Assembly: GCF_001541315.1 (NCBI RefSeq)
Contig: NZ_LMVK01000034.1
Span: 62,001-126,000 of the forward strand
DNA: 64,000 nucleotides
Origin: Agrobacterium tumefaciens str. B6
GTDB lineage: Bacteria; Pseudomonadota; Alphaproteobacteria; Rhizobiales; Rhizobiaceae
Direction of reading: 5' to 3'
Position numbers and translations under genes: made by a program. Shown here in pieces: positions 43,346 through 53,400 of the stretch. How positions within the stretch are numbered: the first letter of the stretch is position 1; each line of letters begins with the position of its first letter. Under the pieces are notes generated by a model, which saw only the letters and a list, made by a program, of their open reading frames with translations, was not told where the DNA came from and made no database searches.

Positions 43346-44230
43346 ATGTCATCGACCAACACCGGCGGACCATCCGATGCGGGCAGGAAACTGCCTCTTC
43401 ACTGGATAGGGATCGTACCTTTTGCCGTTTTTGTTCTGCTGTTTCTGATCCTGCCGACGATGAAGATCGTCATCGGCGCGTTTCAGCAGACGGATGGCAG
43501 CTTCACGCTGGAAAACATTGCCGGGCTTTTCACCTCATCGATCCTTGCCGCTTACTGGATTTCGATCAAGATCAGCCTTGCCTCGGCAGCGCTCGGCTGC
43601 CTGATCGGCTTTGCCGTGGCCGCAGCCGTGGTGCTGGGTGGCCTGCCGCAGCGCATCCGCGGCCCGCTTCTCACCTTTTCCGGCGTCGCTTCGCAATTTG
43701 CCGGCGTGCCGCTCGCCTTTGCCTTCATCGCCACGCTCGGTCCGGTCGGCCTGCTTACCGTTTTTCTGAAGACGCAGGTCGGCGTTGATCTCAGGCTTTT
43801 GGGCTTCAACATCCTGTCTTTCTGGGGCCTCACCGTCACCTATCTGTTCTTCCAGATACCGCTGATGATCCTCATCATCACGCCGGCACTTGATGGCCTG
43901 AAGCGCGAATGGCGCGAAGCGGCGGAAATTCTCGGTGCAACCGGCCTGCAATATTGGCGCATGGTTGCCTTCCCCATCCTTTTGCCGTCGTTGCTTGGCA
44001 CCATGTCGCTGCTGTTTGCCAACGCCTTCGGCGCGGTGGCAACCGCGATCGCGCTCACCGGTTCCTCGCTCAATATCGTTCCGATCCTGCTTTTCGCGCA
44101 GATCCGTGGCGACGTTCTCGGCAATCCGCATCTCGGTTATGCGCTTGCCTTCGGCATGATCGTCGTCACAGGCATCGCCAATGCACTTTATATCTGGCTT
44201 CGCGCCCGCAGCGAAAGGTGGCTGAAATGA
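43346..44230 (+). CDS. ABC transporter permease 1
   Basis: A 294-residue inner membrane protein with about six helices. The EAA-type cytoplasmic loop reads LDGLKREWREAAEILGATGLQYWRMVAFPILLPSL, described in part, which contacts the ATPase. Its end overlaps the next permease start by 4 bases (ATGA). The start at MSSTNTGGPSD follows GGGGACAAGGC. It belongs to the same uptake system as the binding protein and ATPase. The substrate is not known. Confidence 0.9.
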   Translation: MSSTNTGGPSDAGRKLPLHWIGIVPFAVFVLLFLILPTMKIVIGAFQQTDGSFTLENIAGLFTSSILAAYWISIKISLASAALGCLIGFAVAAAVVLGGLPQRIRGPLLTFSGVASQFAGVPLAFAFIATLGPVGLLTVFLKTQVGVDLRLLGFNILSFWGLTVTYLFFQIPLMILIITPALDGLKREWREAAEILGATGLQYWRMVAFPILLPSLLGTMSLLFANAFGAVATAIALTGSSLNIVPILLFAQIRGDVLGNPHLGYALAFGMIVVTGIANALYIWLRARSERWLK

Positions 44231-45009
44231 AGCGTTTCTTCGCCTGGGGCGCGCTGATTTTCGGCCTGCTCTATTTCGCCCTGCCGCTGATCGGCATGAC
44301 CAACTTCTCGCTGAAAATGCGGCGCGGCGAATATTCCTTCGACGCTTATGCAAAGGTGCTTACCGATCCGCGTTTTCAGGAGACCTTCAGCTATTCCGTC
44401 GTGATGGCGCTGTTCACCATCGTCTTCGGCGTTCTGCTTGTTGTGCCCACCGCCTATTGGGTGCGGCTGAAACTGCCGGGCCTGCGGCCCTATATCGAAT
44501 TCATTACTCTTCTGCCGCTGGTTATCCCGGCCATCGTCATCGTGTTCGGTTACATCCGTCTCTACAACACCTCGAGCTGGCTGCCGCTGACCGGCACGAC
44601 CTTCGGCACAAACCTTCTTCTGATGTTCGGATATGCCACGCTTGCCCTGCCCTATATGTACCGCGCCGTCGACACCGGTCTCAGAACCATCGACGTCTCG
44701 ACGCTGACGGAAGCAGCCCAAAGCCTTGGCGCGGGCTGGACGACGATCCTGTCGCGCATCATCCTGCCCAATGTTCTGGTCGCCGTGCTCTCGGGCGCGT
44801 TCTTGACCTTCGCCATCGTCATCGGTGAATTCACCATGGCGGCCCTTTTGAACCGCCCGGCCTTCGGCCCCTATATGCAGCTGCTCGGCGCCAACCGCGC
44901 CTATGAACCGGCGGCCCTTGCCGTGATTTCCTTCGGCATCACCTGGGGTTGCCTGGGTCTGATCCAACTCGTTTCACGCTACCAGAAGGGCGCGCCTCCC
45001 AAGGCCTGA
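44227..45009 (+). CDS. ABC transporter permease 2
   Basis: A 260-residue inner membrane protein with about six helices. Its EAA loop, STLTEAAQSLGAGWTTILSRIILPNVL, is present. The ATG at 44227 overlaps the stop of permease 1; a longer open frame inside permease 1 is a shadow. Together they form the heterodimeric channel. Confidence 0.9.
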   Translation: MKRFFAWGALIFGLLYFALPLIGMTNFSLKMRRGEYSFDAYAKVLTDPRFQETFSYSVVMALFTIVFGVLLVVPTAYWVRLKLPGLRPYIEFITLLPLVIPAIVIVFGYIRLYNTSSWLPLTGTTFGTNLLLMFGYATLALPYMYRAVDTGLRTIDVSTLTEAAQSLGAGWTTILSRIILPNVLVAVLSGAFLTFAIVIGEFTMAALLNRPAFGPYMQLLGANRAYEPAALAVISFGITWGCLGLIQLVSRYQKGAPPKA

Positions 45010-45022
45010 GGACAAGATTTTC

Positions 45023-46081
45023 ATGAGCTTTTTGACACTTAGCAATATCAAGAAATCCTTCGGCTCCGTGCAAGTCGTGCATGATTTCAACATGGCCATC
45101 GAAAAGGGCGAATTCGTCTCCTTTCTCGGACCATCGGGCTGCGGCAAGACCACCGTGCTGCGCATGATCGCCGGTTTTGAAATTCCGACCGGCGGATCGA
45201 TCGTCATCAACGGGAAGGACCAGACGGCGCTCCGCCCCAATCAGCGCAATATCGGCATGGTGTTCCAGGCCTACGCGCTTTTCCCCAACATGAACGTCTA
45301 TGAAAACGTCGCCTTCGGGCTCAAAGTCGCCGGCAAGCCGAAAGCCGAGATCGATGCGCGCGTGAAGGAAATGCTCCAGCTTATCCATCTGGAACATCTG
45401 GCGGACCGCTACCCCTATCAGATGTCGGGCGGCCAGCAGCAGCGCGTGGCGCTTGCCCGCGCTCTGGCCCCGAAGCCGGAAGTCCTTCTGCTCGACGAAC
45501 CGCTTTCGGCGCTCGACGCCAAGATCCGCGTCTCGCTGCGGGAGGAAATCCGCCAGATCCAGCAGAAACTCGGCATCACCACCATTTTCGTGACCCACGA
45601 TCAGGAAGAGGCCCTGTCGATTTCCGACCGGATCGTTGTCATGAATGGCGGCCGCGCCGACCAGATCGGCTCGCCCTTCGATATTTACAACAAGCCCGCG
45701 ACCCGCTTCGTCGCCTCCTTCGTCGGTACGCTCAACCTCATCGACGCGACCATCGTGGATTCCTCCTCCAACACCATCCGTGTCGGAGAGCAGCAGATCA
45801 CCCTCCACAAGCCGGTCGATGCGGCGAACGGCGAAAAAATTACTCTTGCCCTGCGACCGGAAGCGGGCTCGCTCGGCAGTGATGCGAAAGGCGATGTCGC
45901 CATTTCCGGCACGGTCACCTCCAGCCAGTTCCTCGGCTCCGTCATCCGCACCCGCCTCGATCTTGGCGGCTCGACCCTGTCTTTCGACATGTTCAACGAT
46001 CCCGGCACAGCGCCCCCCGCCGTCGGTGAGCCGGTGACGCTGAAATTCGCGGCCGGCGACCTGATGGTCATCAAGGACTGA
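45023..46081 (+). CDS. ABC transporter ATP-binding protein (PotA/FbpC type)
   Basis: A 352-residue ATPase. Walker A: GPSGCGKTTVLR (about 36-47); Q loop: GMVFQAYALFPN; signature: MSGGQQQRVALARAL; Walker B: VLLLDEPLSALDAKIR; switch histidine: FVTHDQEEA. The C-terminal 110 residues form an OB/TOBE regulatory domain, with ITLALRPEAGS. It powers the two permeases just upstream. The family covers iron, polyamine and 2-aminoethylphosphonate importers. Confidence 0.92.
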   Translation: MSFLTLSNIKKSFGSVQVVHDFNMAIEKGEFVSFLGPSGCGKTTVLRMIAGFEIPTGGSIVINGKDQTALRPNQRNIGMVFQAYALFPNMNVYENVAFGLKVAGKPKAEIDARVKEMLQLIHLEHLADRYPYQMSGGQQQRVALARALAPKPEVLLLDEPLSALDAKIRVSLREEIRQIQQKLGITTIFVTHDQEEALSISDRIVVMNGGRADQIGSPFDIYNKPATRFVASFVGTLNLIDATIVDSSSNTIRVGEQQITLHKPVDAANGEKITLALRPEAGSLGSDAKGDVAISGTVTSSQFLGSVIRTRLDLGGSTLSFDMFNDPGTAPPAVGEPVTLKFAAGDLMVIKD

Positions 46082-46173
46082 ACCACCTTTCCGGATGCAA
46101 AACCGCTCCGCCCCCTTGCTGGAAATGGTAGAGCAGGTATCACTTCGAACCTGCATACCAACGATGTGAGGCC

Positions 46174-47220
46174 ATGATGCGCGCGCTTTATTACGAACGA
46201 TTCGGCGAAACCCCGGTAGTCGCATCCCTGCCCGATCCGGAACCGACCGATGGCGGCGTCGTCATCGCGGTGAAAGCGACGGGCCTGTGCCGGAGCGACT
46301 GGCACGGCTGGATGGGGCATGACCCGGATATTCGCCTGCCGCACGTTCCCGGCCACGAATTTGCCGGCGTCATCGCCGCGGTCGGCAGACACGTCACCCG
46401 CTTCAAGACCGGCGACCGCGTTACCGTTCCTTTCGTCTCCGGCTGCGGCCATTGCCATGAATGCCGTTCCGGCAACCAGCAGGTCTGCGAAGCGCAGTTC
46501 CAGCCCGGCTTCACCCATTGGGGTTCCTTCGCCGAATATGTCGCGATCGATTATGCCGACCAGAACCTCGTGCACCTGCCTCAATCGATGAGCTACGCCA
46601 CCGCCGCCGGCCTCGGCTGCCGTTTCGCCACCTCCTTCCGTGCCGTGACCGATCAGGGACGCCTGAAGGGCGGCGAATGGCTGGCGGTTCCTGGCTGCGG
46701 CGGCGTCGGCCTCTCCGCCATCATGATCGGCGCTGGTCTTGGCGCGCAGGTCGTCGCCATCGACATCGCCGAAGACAAGCTTGAGATGGCCCGGCAGCTC
46801 GGCGCGACCGCGACAATCAACAGCCGCACGGTTGCCGATGTTGCCGAAGCCGTGCGCGAGGTGACAGGCGGCGGTGCGCATGTCTCGGTCGATGCGCTTG
46901 GCCACCCGCAGACGTGCTGCAACTCCATCAGCAACCTGCGCCGGCGTGGACGCCATGTGCAGGTGGGCCTCATGCTCGCCGACCATGCCATGCCCGCCAT
47001 TCCCATGGCCCGGGTGATCGCCCATGAGCTGGAAATCTACGGCAGCCACGGCATGCAGGCGTGGCGTTACGGGGACATGCTGGCCATGATCGAAAGCGGG
47101 AAGCTTGCACCGGAAAAGCTGATCGGCCGCCACATCACGCTTTCCGAGGCCGCAACCGCCCTGCCCGCCATGGATAGCTTCAGGGAAAGCGGCATCAGCA
47201 TCATAGACCGGTTCGAATAG
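46174..47220 (+). CDS. Zinc-dependent alcohol dehydrogenase (MDR family)
   Basis: A 348-residue medium-chain dehydrogenase. Catalytic zinc: CRSDWHGW and GHEFAGVI (Cys, His/Glu); structural zinc: [18 protein letters not shown] site: [12 protein letters not shown] with [11 protein letters not shown]. It lies 92 bases after the ABC ATPase with its own promoter-like gap, so it may or may not be in the operon. It could act on an imported alcohol or polyol. The N-terminus has two possible starts, MM or M. Confidence 0.9.
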   Translation: MMRALYYERFGETPVVASLPDPEPTDGGVVIAVKATGLCRSDWHGWMGHDPDIRLPHVPGHEFAGVIAAVGRHVTRFKTGDRVTVPFVSGCGHCHECRSGNQQVCEAQFQPGFTHWGSFAEYVAIDYADQNLVHLPQSMSYATAAGLGCRFATSFRAVTDQGRLKGGEWLAVPGCGGVGLSAIMIGAGLGAQVVAIDIAEDKLEMARQLGATATINSRTVADVAEAVREVTGGGAHVSVDALGHPQTCCNSISNLRRRGRHVQVGLMLADHAMPAIPMARVIAHELEIYGSHGMQAWRYGDMLAMIESGKLAPEKLIGRHITLSEAATALPAMDSFRESGISIIDRFE

Positions 47221-47261
47221 TCCCGGTCCTGTGACGGTTCGCGGACGGAGCCGGGTCAGGC

Positions 47262-47900
47262 TCAGGCGTTCCTGCGCCCGAAAGCCCGGACAGGAGCGCC
47301 GGCCCGGGACGGCGCCTGCTCTGAGGAAGGTGCCGGCACACTTGCGCCCGGACTAGCCTGGTTGTCGCTCCACTGGCGGTTCATCAGTTGTTTCTTGCGT
47401 ATCTCCAGCGGATCGGACACGGCGTCCGCGGAGCCATTGTCAGTGACGGCTGGTGTCGTCAGTGACCGCGCAAACCACCGTATGATCTGTAGCCCCTTGT
47501 GGATGAAAACCAAAAAGCCGACCGCAAGCACGGCAATGAAAATCACCAAGCCCCAGCGGCTGTTCTGCTCGTCACGGGCTGCGCGTTCCATGCGGTGTTT
47601 GGTCGTTGGATCAAAACCAAGCGTCGCCTTCAGGCTCGCAATATCCGCATGGCTGAGCTTGGTATAACGGTCGCCGTGATACAGAACATAGCCGCTAGTG
47701 CTACCATTCAGATAACCGAGATCGAGCGCCTTCCCGTCCCGGAGGAAAGCTGCGGTGTTCGGCAGATCATAGACGAGATCGATCGTCTCACCGCCGCCAA
47801 ATCCGGGTATGGCAAATAATCGAACCTTCCGCGCCTCTGCCCCACTCGCGAATATCGCGGAAAAAAGGGTCACGGCGGAAAATAGTGCAATGTAATTCAT
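47262..47900 (-). CDS. Membrane protein of unknown function
   Basis: A 212-residue protein not recognised as a named family. It starts with a signal peptide (MNYIALFSAVTLFSAIFASGAEA), followed by an extracytoplasmic domain of about 100 residues (IPGFGGGETIDLVYDLPNT, GYVLYHGDRYTKL), a membrane helix at about 115-138 (GLVIFIAVLAVGFLVFIHKG) and a cytoplasmic Pro/Ala-rich tail. It may be a bitopic envelope sensor or assembly protein. The start at 47900 gives the signal peptide. It is bordered by the AT-rich stretch 47940-48070. Confidence 0.65.
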   Translation of the reverse strand: MNYIALFSAVTLFSAIFASGAEARKVRLFAIPGFGGGETIDLVYDLPNTAAFLRDGKALDLGYLNGSTSGYVLYHGDRYTKLSHADIASLKATLGFDPTTKHRMERAARDEQNSRWGLVIFIAVLAVGFLVFIHKGLQIIRWFARSLTTPAVTDNGSADAVSDPLEIRKKQLMNRQWSDNQASPGASVPAPSSEQAPSRAGAPVRAFGRRNA

Positions 47901-48231
47901 CCATTCCCCACAACAGCAATGAGAATGCATGACGATTGACACCACTGTATTAATACGGAGTATATATCTGGTTTAGTCTTTTAATTACACAATAGTTATT
48001 ATGTCCAATCGTATATACGAAATCATACTATATTACAAGTTATGAATTATTATTTTATAATACACTAAGAAATATAGCCCTGCAAAGCCGAATTGAGACC
48101 GAACAGTCCGGCGCCATTGGCGCAGGCCGCAGACCACGTTAAACTGCAGTCCTACTGACACACCTCGGGTCTCCAAGACGCGCCGAGGCTCACCACCTCC
48201 GCACAGGATGGATATTGGCAAGGACTGCGAC
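47901..48231. other. AT-rich intergenic region
   Basis: The 330 bases between the membrane-protein gene and the orphan ATPase include roughly 47940-48070, which is strongly AT-rich in a GC-rich chromosome. It contains short TATA-like stretches and local dyads (CGTATATACG at 48009-48018) but no frame with a ribosome site. It should hold both divergent promoters. It could also be a trace of transferred DNA. Confidence 0.45.
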
Positions 48232-49008
48232 ATGCTGTTTCTCGACAGCGTAACCATGAAGGAAAGCACGGGCGGGAGGGATGATTACCCTTTCTCGGTT
48301 CCGGCGCTGCGCCATCTGGAACGCCTCGAATTCAAGACGCCAATCACCTTTTTTGCCGGCAATAACGGCTCCGGCAAATCGACGCTGCTGGAGGGGCTGG
48401 CGGCGGGGATGACGGCTTATGCCATCGGCAATCACGGCCAGGTGGCCGGCGACCTCTATCTCCAGCATGCCGAGACCGTGGCGAAGTCTTTCTATTTCGC
48501 CCGTAAGAAATATCCGAAGATTCGCATGTTCCTGCGCGCGGAAGATGTCCTCGGTTATGTCCGTCGCCAGAATGAGGAGGCGCTGGACGATTTTCGCTGG
48601 GAGCGGGAGAAGGCTCTGAAAAAAGGCGAAGACTTTCCCGAGGAAACTCCGGAGACGTTTCGCGGGATCATCAGGAACAATGCCATAGACCGGCGGTCGC
48701 ATGGCGAGGGTTTTCTCGACATTCTGCACCGGCGGGTCCATGGCGCCGGCCTCTATTTTCTCGACGAACCGGAAAGCCCGCTTTCGCCGCAAAAACAGCT
48801 CGAACTGGCGGCCCTCATCCGTGACGCCGCCGATAGTGGCGGCCAGTTGATCATCGCCACCCATTCACCGGTGCTCTTGGCCATTCCCGAGGCGACGATT
48901 TATTGTTTCGATGAGGATGGCGTCACCGAGCGCCTCTATGACGAGCTGGAGAACATCAGCTTCCTGCGACGCTTCCTCGACCGTCCCTCGAAATACCTGA
49001 GCGATTGA
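48232..49008 (+). CDS. AAA ATPase of the COG3910 type (predicted ATPase)
   Basis: A 258-residue single-domain ABC/SMC-like ATPase. Walker A: FAGNNGSGKSTLLEG (about 45-59); Walker B: LYFLDEPESPLSPQ; switch histidine: IIATHSPVLLA. These are the OLD/RecF-like AAA_21 motifs. There is no insertion of long coiled coil and no adjacent nuclease, so it is not a recognisable OLD or Gabija system. The start at 48232 has AAGGA seven bases before; a start at 48208 is also open. Its function is unknown; COG3910-type proteins are widespread single genes. Confidence 0.82.
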   Translation: MLFLDSVTMKESTGGRDDYPFSVPALRHLERLEFKTPITFFAGNNGSGKSTLLEGLAAGMTAYAIGNHGQVAGDLYLQHAETVAKSFYFARKKYPKIRMFLRAEDVLGYVRRQNEEALDDFRWEREKALKKGEDFPEETPETFRGIIRNNAIDRRSHGEGFLDILHRRVHGAGLYFLDEPESPLSPQKQLELAALIRDAADSGGQLIIATHSPVLLAIPEATIYCFDEDGVTERLYDELENISFLRRFLDRPSKYLSD

Positions 49009-49086
49009 ACATCGATAAGGCTTGAAATCGCGCTGCGCTTGCCGCATGCCCATAAGTAATACGTAATTTAGAAAAGAAGCAGCTTC

Positions 49087-50418
49087 ATGTCTCCCACCAC
49101 CACACCGGCAGCAGCCCGGCCACTCAACAGCCAGGATTACAAAACTCTCGGTCTTTCGGCCCTGGGCGGTGCGCTCGAATTTTACGACTTCATCATTTTC
49201 GTATTTTTCGCGACTGTCATCGGCCATCTGTTTTTCCCGCCGGAAATGCCCAACTGGCTGGTGATGATCCAGACCTTCGGCATCTTCGCCGCCGGTTATC
49301 TGGTGCGGCCGCTGGGCGGCATCGTTCTCGCGCATTATGGCGACCGTTATGGCCGCAAGCGCGTCTTTGCCTTCTCGATCCTGCTGATGGCCCTCTCCAC
49401 GCTGGGCATGGCGCTGATGCCGACCTACGCCACCATCGGCGTCGCCGCCCCCATCCTGCTCATCATCCTGCGCATGCTGCAGGGTGCTGCCATCGGCGGT
49501 GAAGTACCGGGGGCCTGGACCTTCGTTGCCGAACACGTGCCGTTCCGCCGCGTCGGGCTTGCCTGCGGTTTTCTCACATCCGGCCTCTCTTTCGGCATCA
49601 TGCTGGGCTCGCTAATCGCTTTCGCCATCAACTCGCTCTTCACACCGGAAGACGTGGCCGGTTACGCCTGGCGCATTCCCTTCCTGCTCGGCGGCATTTT
49701 CGGCCTGATCGCTGTTTATCTGCGCCGCTGGCTGGAAGAAACGCCGATCTTCATGGAGATGAAGAAGTCAAAATCGCTGACGGACAAGCTGCCGCTCGGG
49801 CTGGTACTGAAGCACCATATGCGTGGCGTGATCATCTCCGCTCTGCTGACATGGGTTCTGTCGGCCGCCATCGTCGTCACGACGCTGATGACCGCCACCT
49901 TCCTGCAGAAGCTCTATGGCTACACCCCGACGCAGGCGCTCGCCGGCACCAGCTTCGGCACGCTGTTCCTGATCTTCGGCGTCATCATCGCCGGCGCCCT
50001 GATCGACCGTATCGGCTCCGGCCTCTTCTTCATGGGCGCGAGCATCTTTTTCGGCATCGCCACCTTCACCTTCTACAGCTACGCCGGCACCTCGCTTCAG
50101 ACCATGTTCGTGCTTTATGGCGTGATGGGCCTCTCGGTCGGCATGGCGGGTGCGGTGCCCTATGTCATGGTTCGCGCCTTCCCGGCATCGGTCCGGTTCT
50201 CCGGCCTCTCCTTCGCCTACAACGTCTCCTATGCCGTCTTTGGCGGGCTGACGCCAATCGGCGTGACGACGGCGCTTGCGATCAATCCGATGGCCCATGC
50301 CTGGTATCTCGTCTTCATCGCCGTTCTCGCCTTCGCGATCGGTCTTTACCTCTACCTGCGAGGCAGTGAGGTCGAAAGCCACGTCGGCATCGAGGAACTG
50401 GCGGCGTTAAGGTCGTAA
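49087..50418 (+). CDS. MFS metabolite:H+ symporter (MHS family)
   Basis: A 443-residue transporter with about 12 helices. The first helix reads LGGALEFYDFIIFVFFATVIGHLFFP, and the 2-3 loop has GGIVLAHYGDRYGRKR (MFS motif A), both typical of the metabolite:proton symporters (ShiA, KgtP, ProP group). Uptake of an organic acid, osmolyte or shikimate-like compound is likely, but the substrate cannot be assigned. It is a single gene ending in a terminator shared with metH. Confidence 0.87.
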   Translation: MSPTTTPAAARPLNSQDYKTLGLSALGGALEFYDFIIFVFFATVIGHLFFPPEMPNWLVMIQTFGIFAAGYLVRPLGGIVLAHYGDRYGRKRVFAFSILLMALSTLGMALMPTYATIGVAAPILLIILRMLQGAAIGGEVPGAWTFVAEHVPFRRVGLACGFLTSGLSFGIMLGSLIAFAINSLFTPEDVAGYAWRIPFLLGGIFGLIAVYLRRWLEETPIFMEMKKSKSLTDKLPLGLVLKHHMRGVIISALLTWVLSAAIVVTTLMTATFLQKLYGYTPTQALAGTSFGTLFLIFGVIIAGALIDRIGSGLFFMGASIFFGIATFTFYSYAGTSLQTMFVLYGVMGLSVGMAGAVPYVMVRAFPASVRFSGLSFAYNVSYAVFGGLTPIGVTTALAINPMAHAWYLVFIAVLAFAIGLYLYLRGSEVESHVGIEELAALRS

Positions 50419-50432
50419 GTTTAACAGTTCAC

Positions 50433-50465
50433 AAAAAAAGCGCGGGCAAAACCCGCGCTTTTTTA
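50433..50465. terminator. Bidirectional intrinsic terminator between MFS and metH
   Basis: AAAAAAAGCGCGGG and CCCGCGCTTTTTT pair around a 4-base loop. It serves the plus-strand transporter and the convergent minus-strand metH. Confidence 0.9.
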
Positions 50466-50488
50466 TTTCAGCGACGATGAGTGAAACC

Positions 50489-53400
50489 TCACGCAGCGCT
50501 GTCGATTTCCTCGGCAGCATTCGTCGGCACGTAGTTGAGAACAGGCCCGAGCCAGCGCTCCACCTCTTCCACCGGCATATCCTTGCGGCGTGCATAATCC
50601 AGCACCTGGTCGCGCTCCACCTTGGCGACGCCGAAATAATAGCTCTCGGGATGGCCGATATAGAGGCCTGACACCGACGAGCCGGGCCACATGGCATAGC
50701 TCTCCGTCAGTTCCACGCCCGCCGCATTGGTGGCGTCGAGCAGGGCAAACAGCGTCTTCTTTTCGGTGTGATCGGGCTGGGCCGGATAACCGGGCGCGGG
50801 GCGGATACCGGCATAGGCCTCGCCGATCAGCTCGTCGCCGGCAAACGCTTCGTTCGGCGCATAACCCCAGAACTCCTTGCGGACGCGCTCATGCATGCGC
50901 TCGGCAAAAGCTTCCGCAAAGCGGTCGGCCAGCGCCTTGACGAGGATGGACGAATAATCGTCATTCGCCCGCTCGAAACGTTCGGCAATCGCCACTTCCT
51001 CGATACCCGCCGTCACCACGAAACCACCGACATAATCGGCAACGCCGCTATCGACAGGCGCCACGAAGTCGGACAGCGCCACATTGGGACGACCGTCGCG
51101 CTTGGAAAGCTGCTGGCGCAGCGTGAAGAAGGTCGCAAGCTCTTCCTTGCGGCTCTCATCCGTGAACAGCCTGATATCGTCGCCCACCGCATTGGCGGGC
51201 CAGAACCCGATTACCGCGCGCGGACGGAACCAGTTCTCTTCGATGATCTTCTTCAGCATGGCCTGCGCATCGCTATAAAGCTGACGCGCCGCTTCACCCT
51301 GCTTTTCATCCTCGAGGATCGCCGGGAAACGGCCCTTTAACTCCCAGGTCTGGAAGAACGGCGTCCAGTCGATGTAACGGGAAAGCTCCTCAAGATCGTA
51401 GGTTTCGAACACCTTGGTGCCGAAGAATTGCGGCTTGACGGCGCTATAGCTCGACCAGTCGATCTTGTGCGCATTCTCCCGGGCACGGGAAAGCGGCAGG
51501 CGCAGCTTTTCGCGCTCGTTGCGGGCATGGGCCTCCGCCACCTTGGCATATTCGCTGCGAATGCCATCGATATAAGCGGGCTTCTGCTCGGCGGAGAGAA
51601 GTGCCGACACGACGCCGACCGCGCGCGAAGCATCGGTGACGTAGATCGCCTGACCCTGCTCGTAGCGCGGATGAATTTTCACGGCCGTATGCACGCGGCT
51701 CGTCGTTGCACCGCCGATCAACAGCGGAATGTCGAAACCCTGCCGCTCCATTTCGGCCGCCACATGCACCATCTCATCCAGCGATGGCGTGATGAGGCCC
51801 GAAAGGCCGATCACGTCAACCTTTTCGGCAATAGCCGTTTCAAGGATTTTCGTCGTCGGCACCATCACGCCGAGATCAATGATCTCGTAATTGTTGCAGG
51901 CGAGAACGACACCAACGATGTTCTTGCCGATATCGTGCACGTCGCCCTTCACGGTCGCCATCAGCACCTTGCCGGCAGCACTGCGCTCAGACCCGCCATT
52001 GAGGCGTTTTTCCTCTTCCATGTAAGGAAGCAGCACGGCCACGGCCTGCTTCATCACGCGGGCGGATTTCACCACCTGCGGCAGGAACATCTTGCCCGAA
52101 CCGAACAGGTCGCCGACCACATTCATGCCGGCCATCAGCGGCCCTTCGATGACGTGCAGCGGGCGCTCCGCCTTCTGGCGCGCCTCTTCCGTATCGGCCT
52201 CGATGAAATCGGTGATGCCGTTAACCAGCGCATGCTCCAGACGCTTCTCGACGGGAAGTTCGCGCCAGGAGAGATCCTGCACCTTGGTGTCCTTGGCGCC
52301 TGTGCCGCGGAAACGCTCAGCCACCTCGAGCAGACGCTCCGTCGCGTCGTCGCGGCGGTTCAGCACCACGTCCTCGCAGGCCTCGCGCAGTTCCGCATCG
52401 ATATTGTCGTAAACCGCAAGCTGCCCGGCATTGACGATGCCCATATCCATGCCGACCTGAATGGCGTGGTAGAGGAACACGGCATGCATCGCCTCACGCA
52501 CCGGCTCGTTGCCGCGGAAGGAGAAGGACAGGTTGGAAACACCGCCGGAAATATGCGTGAGCGGCATGGTTTCGCGGATGGTCTTGGTGGCCTCGATGAA
52601 ATCAACGCCGTAATTATTGTGCTCTTCGATACCCGTCGCCACCGCAAAAACGTTCGGATCGAAGATGATGTCCTCAGGCGACAGGCCGGCCTTTTCGGTC
52701 AGCAGCTTGTAGGCGCGCGAGCAGATTTCCACCTTGCGCTGATAGGTGTCGGCCTGCCCGACCTCGTCAAAGGCCATGACGACGACCGCCGCACCGTAAT
52801 TGTGAACGAGCCGCGCCTGCTGGAGAAACTTCTCCTCGCCTTCCTTCAGCGAAATCGAGTTGACGATGGGTTTGCCCTGAACGCATTTCAGGCCTGCTTC
52901 GATGATCTCGAACTTCGACGAGTCGATCATGACAGGCACGCGGGCGATGTCAGGCTCGGCGGCGATGAGGTTCAAAAACTCCACCATCGCCTTTTCGGAA
53001 TCGATCAGGCCTTCATCCATGTTGATGTCGATGATCTGTGCACCGTTTTCCACCTGGTCACGGGCAACGGCGAGAGCCGCCGTGTAATCACCGGCGGTGA
53101 TGAGCTTACGGAACTTGGCCGAGCCGGTGACGTTGGTGCGTTCGCCGACATTGACGAAGGGAATGTCCTTGGTCAGCACGAGGGGCTCAAGGCCGGAAAG
53201 CGACATGAAGGGCTTGTGCTCGGGAATCGGGCGCGGCTTGTAATCCTGGACCGCTTCGGCAATCGCCCGGATATGCTCGGGCGTCGAACCGCAGCAACCG
53301 CCGACAATGTTGACGAGACCGTCGCGCACGAAGCCTTCCACCTGCCGCGCCATCATCTCAGGCGTTTCGTCATACTGACCGAATTCGTTCGGCAGGCCGG

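Noticed and set aside
48232..49008. OLD- or Gabija-type anti-phage ATPase
   Set aside because: No TOPRIM nuclease domain in the protein and no helicase or nuclease partner nearby.
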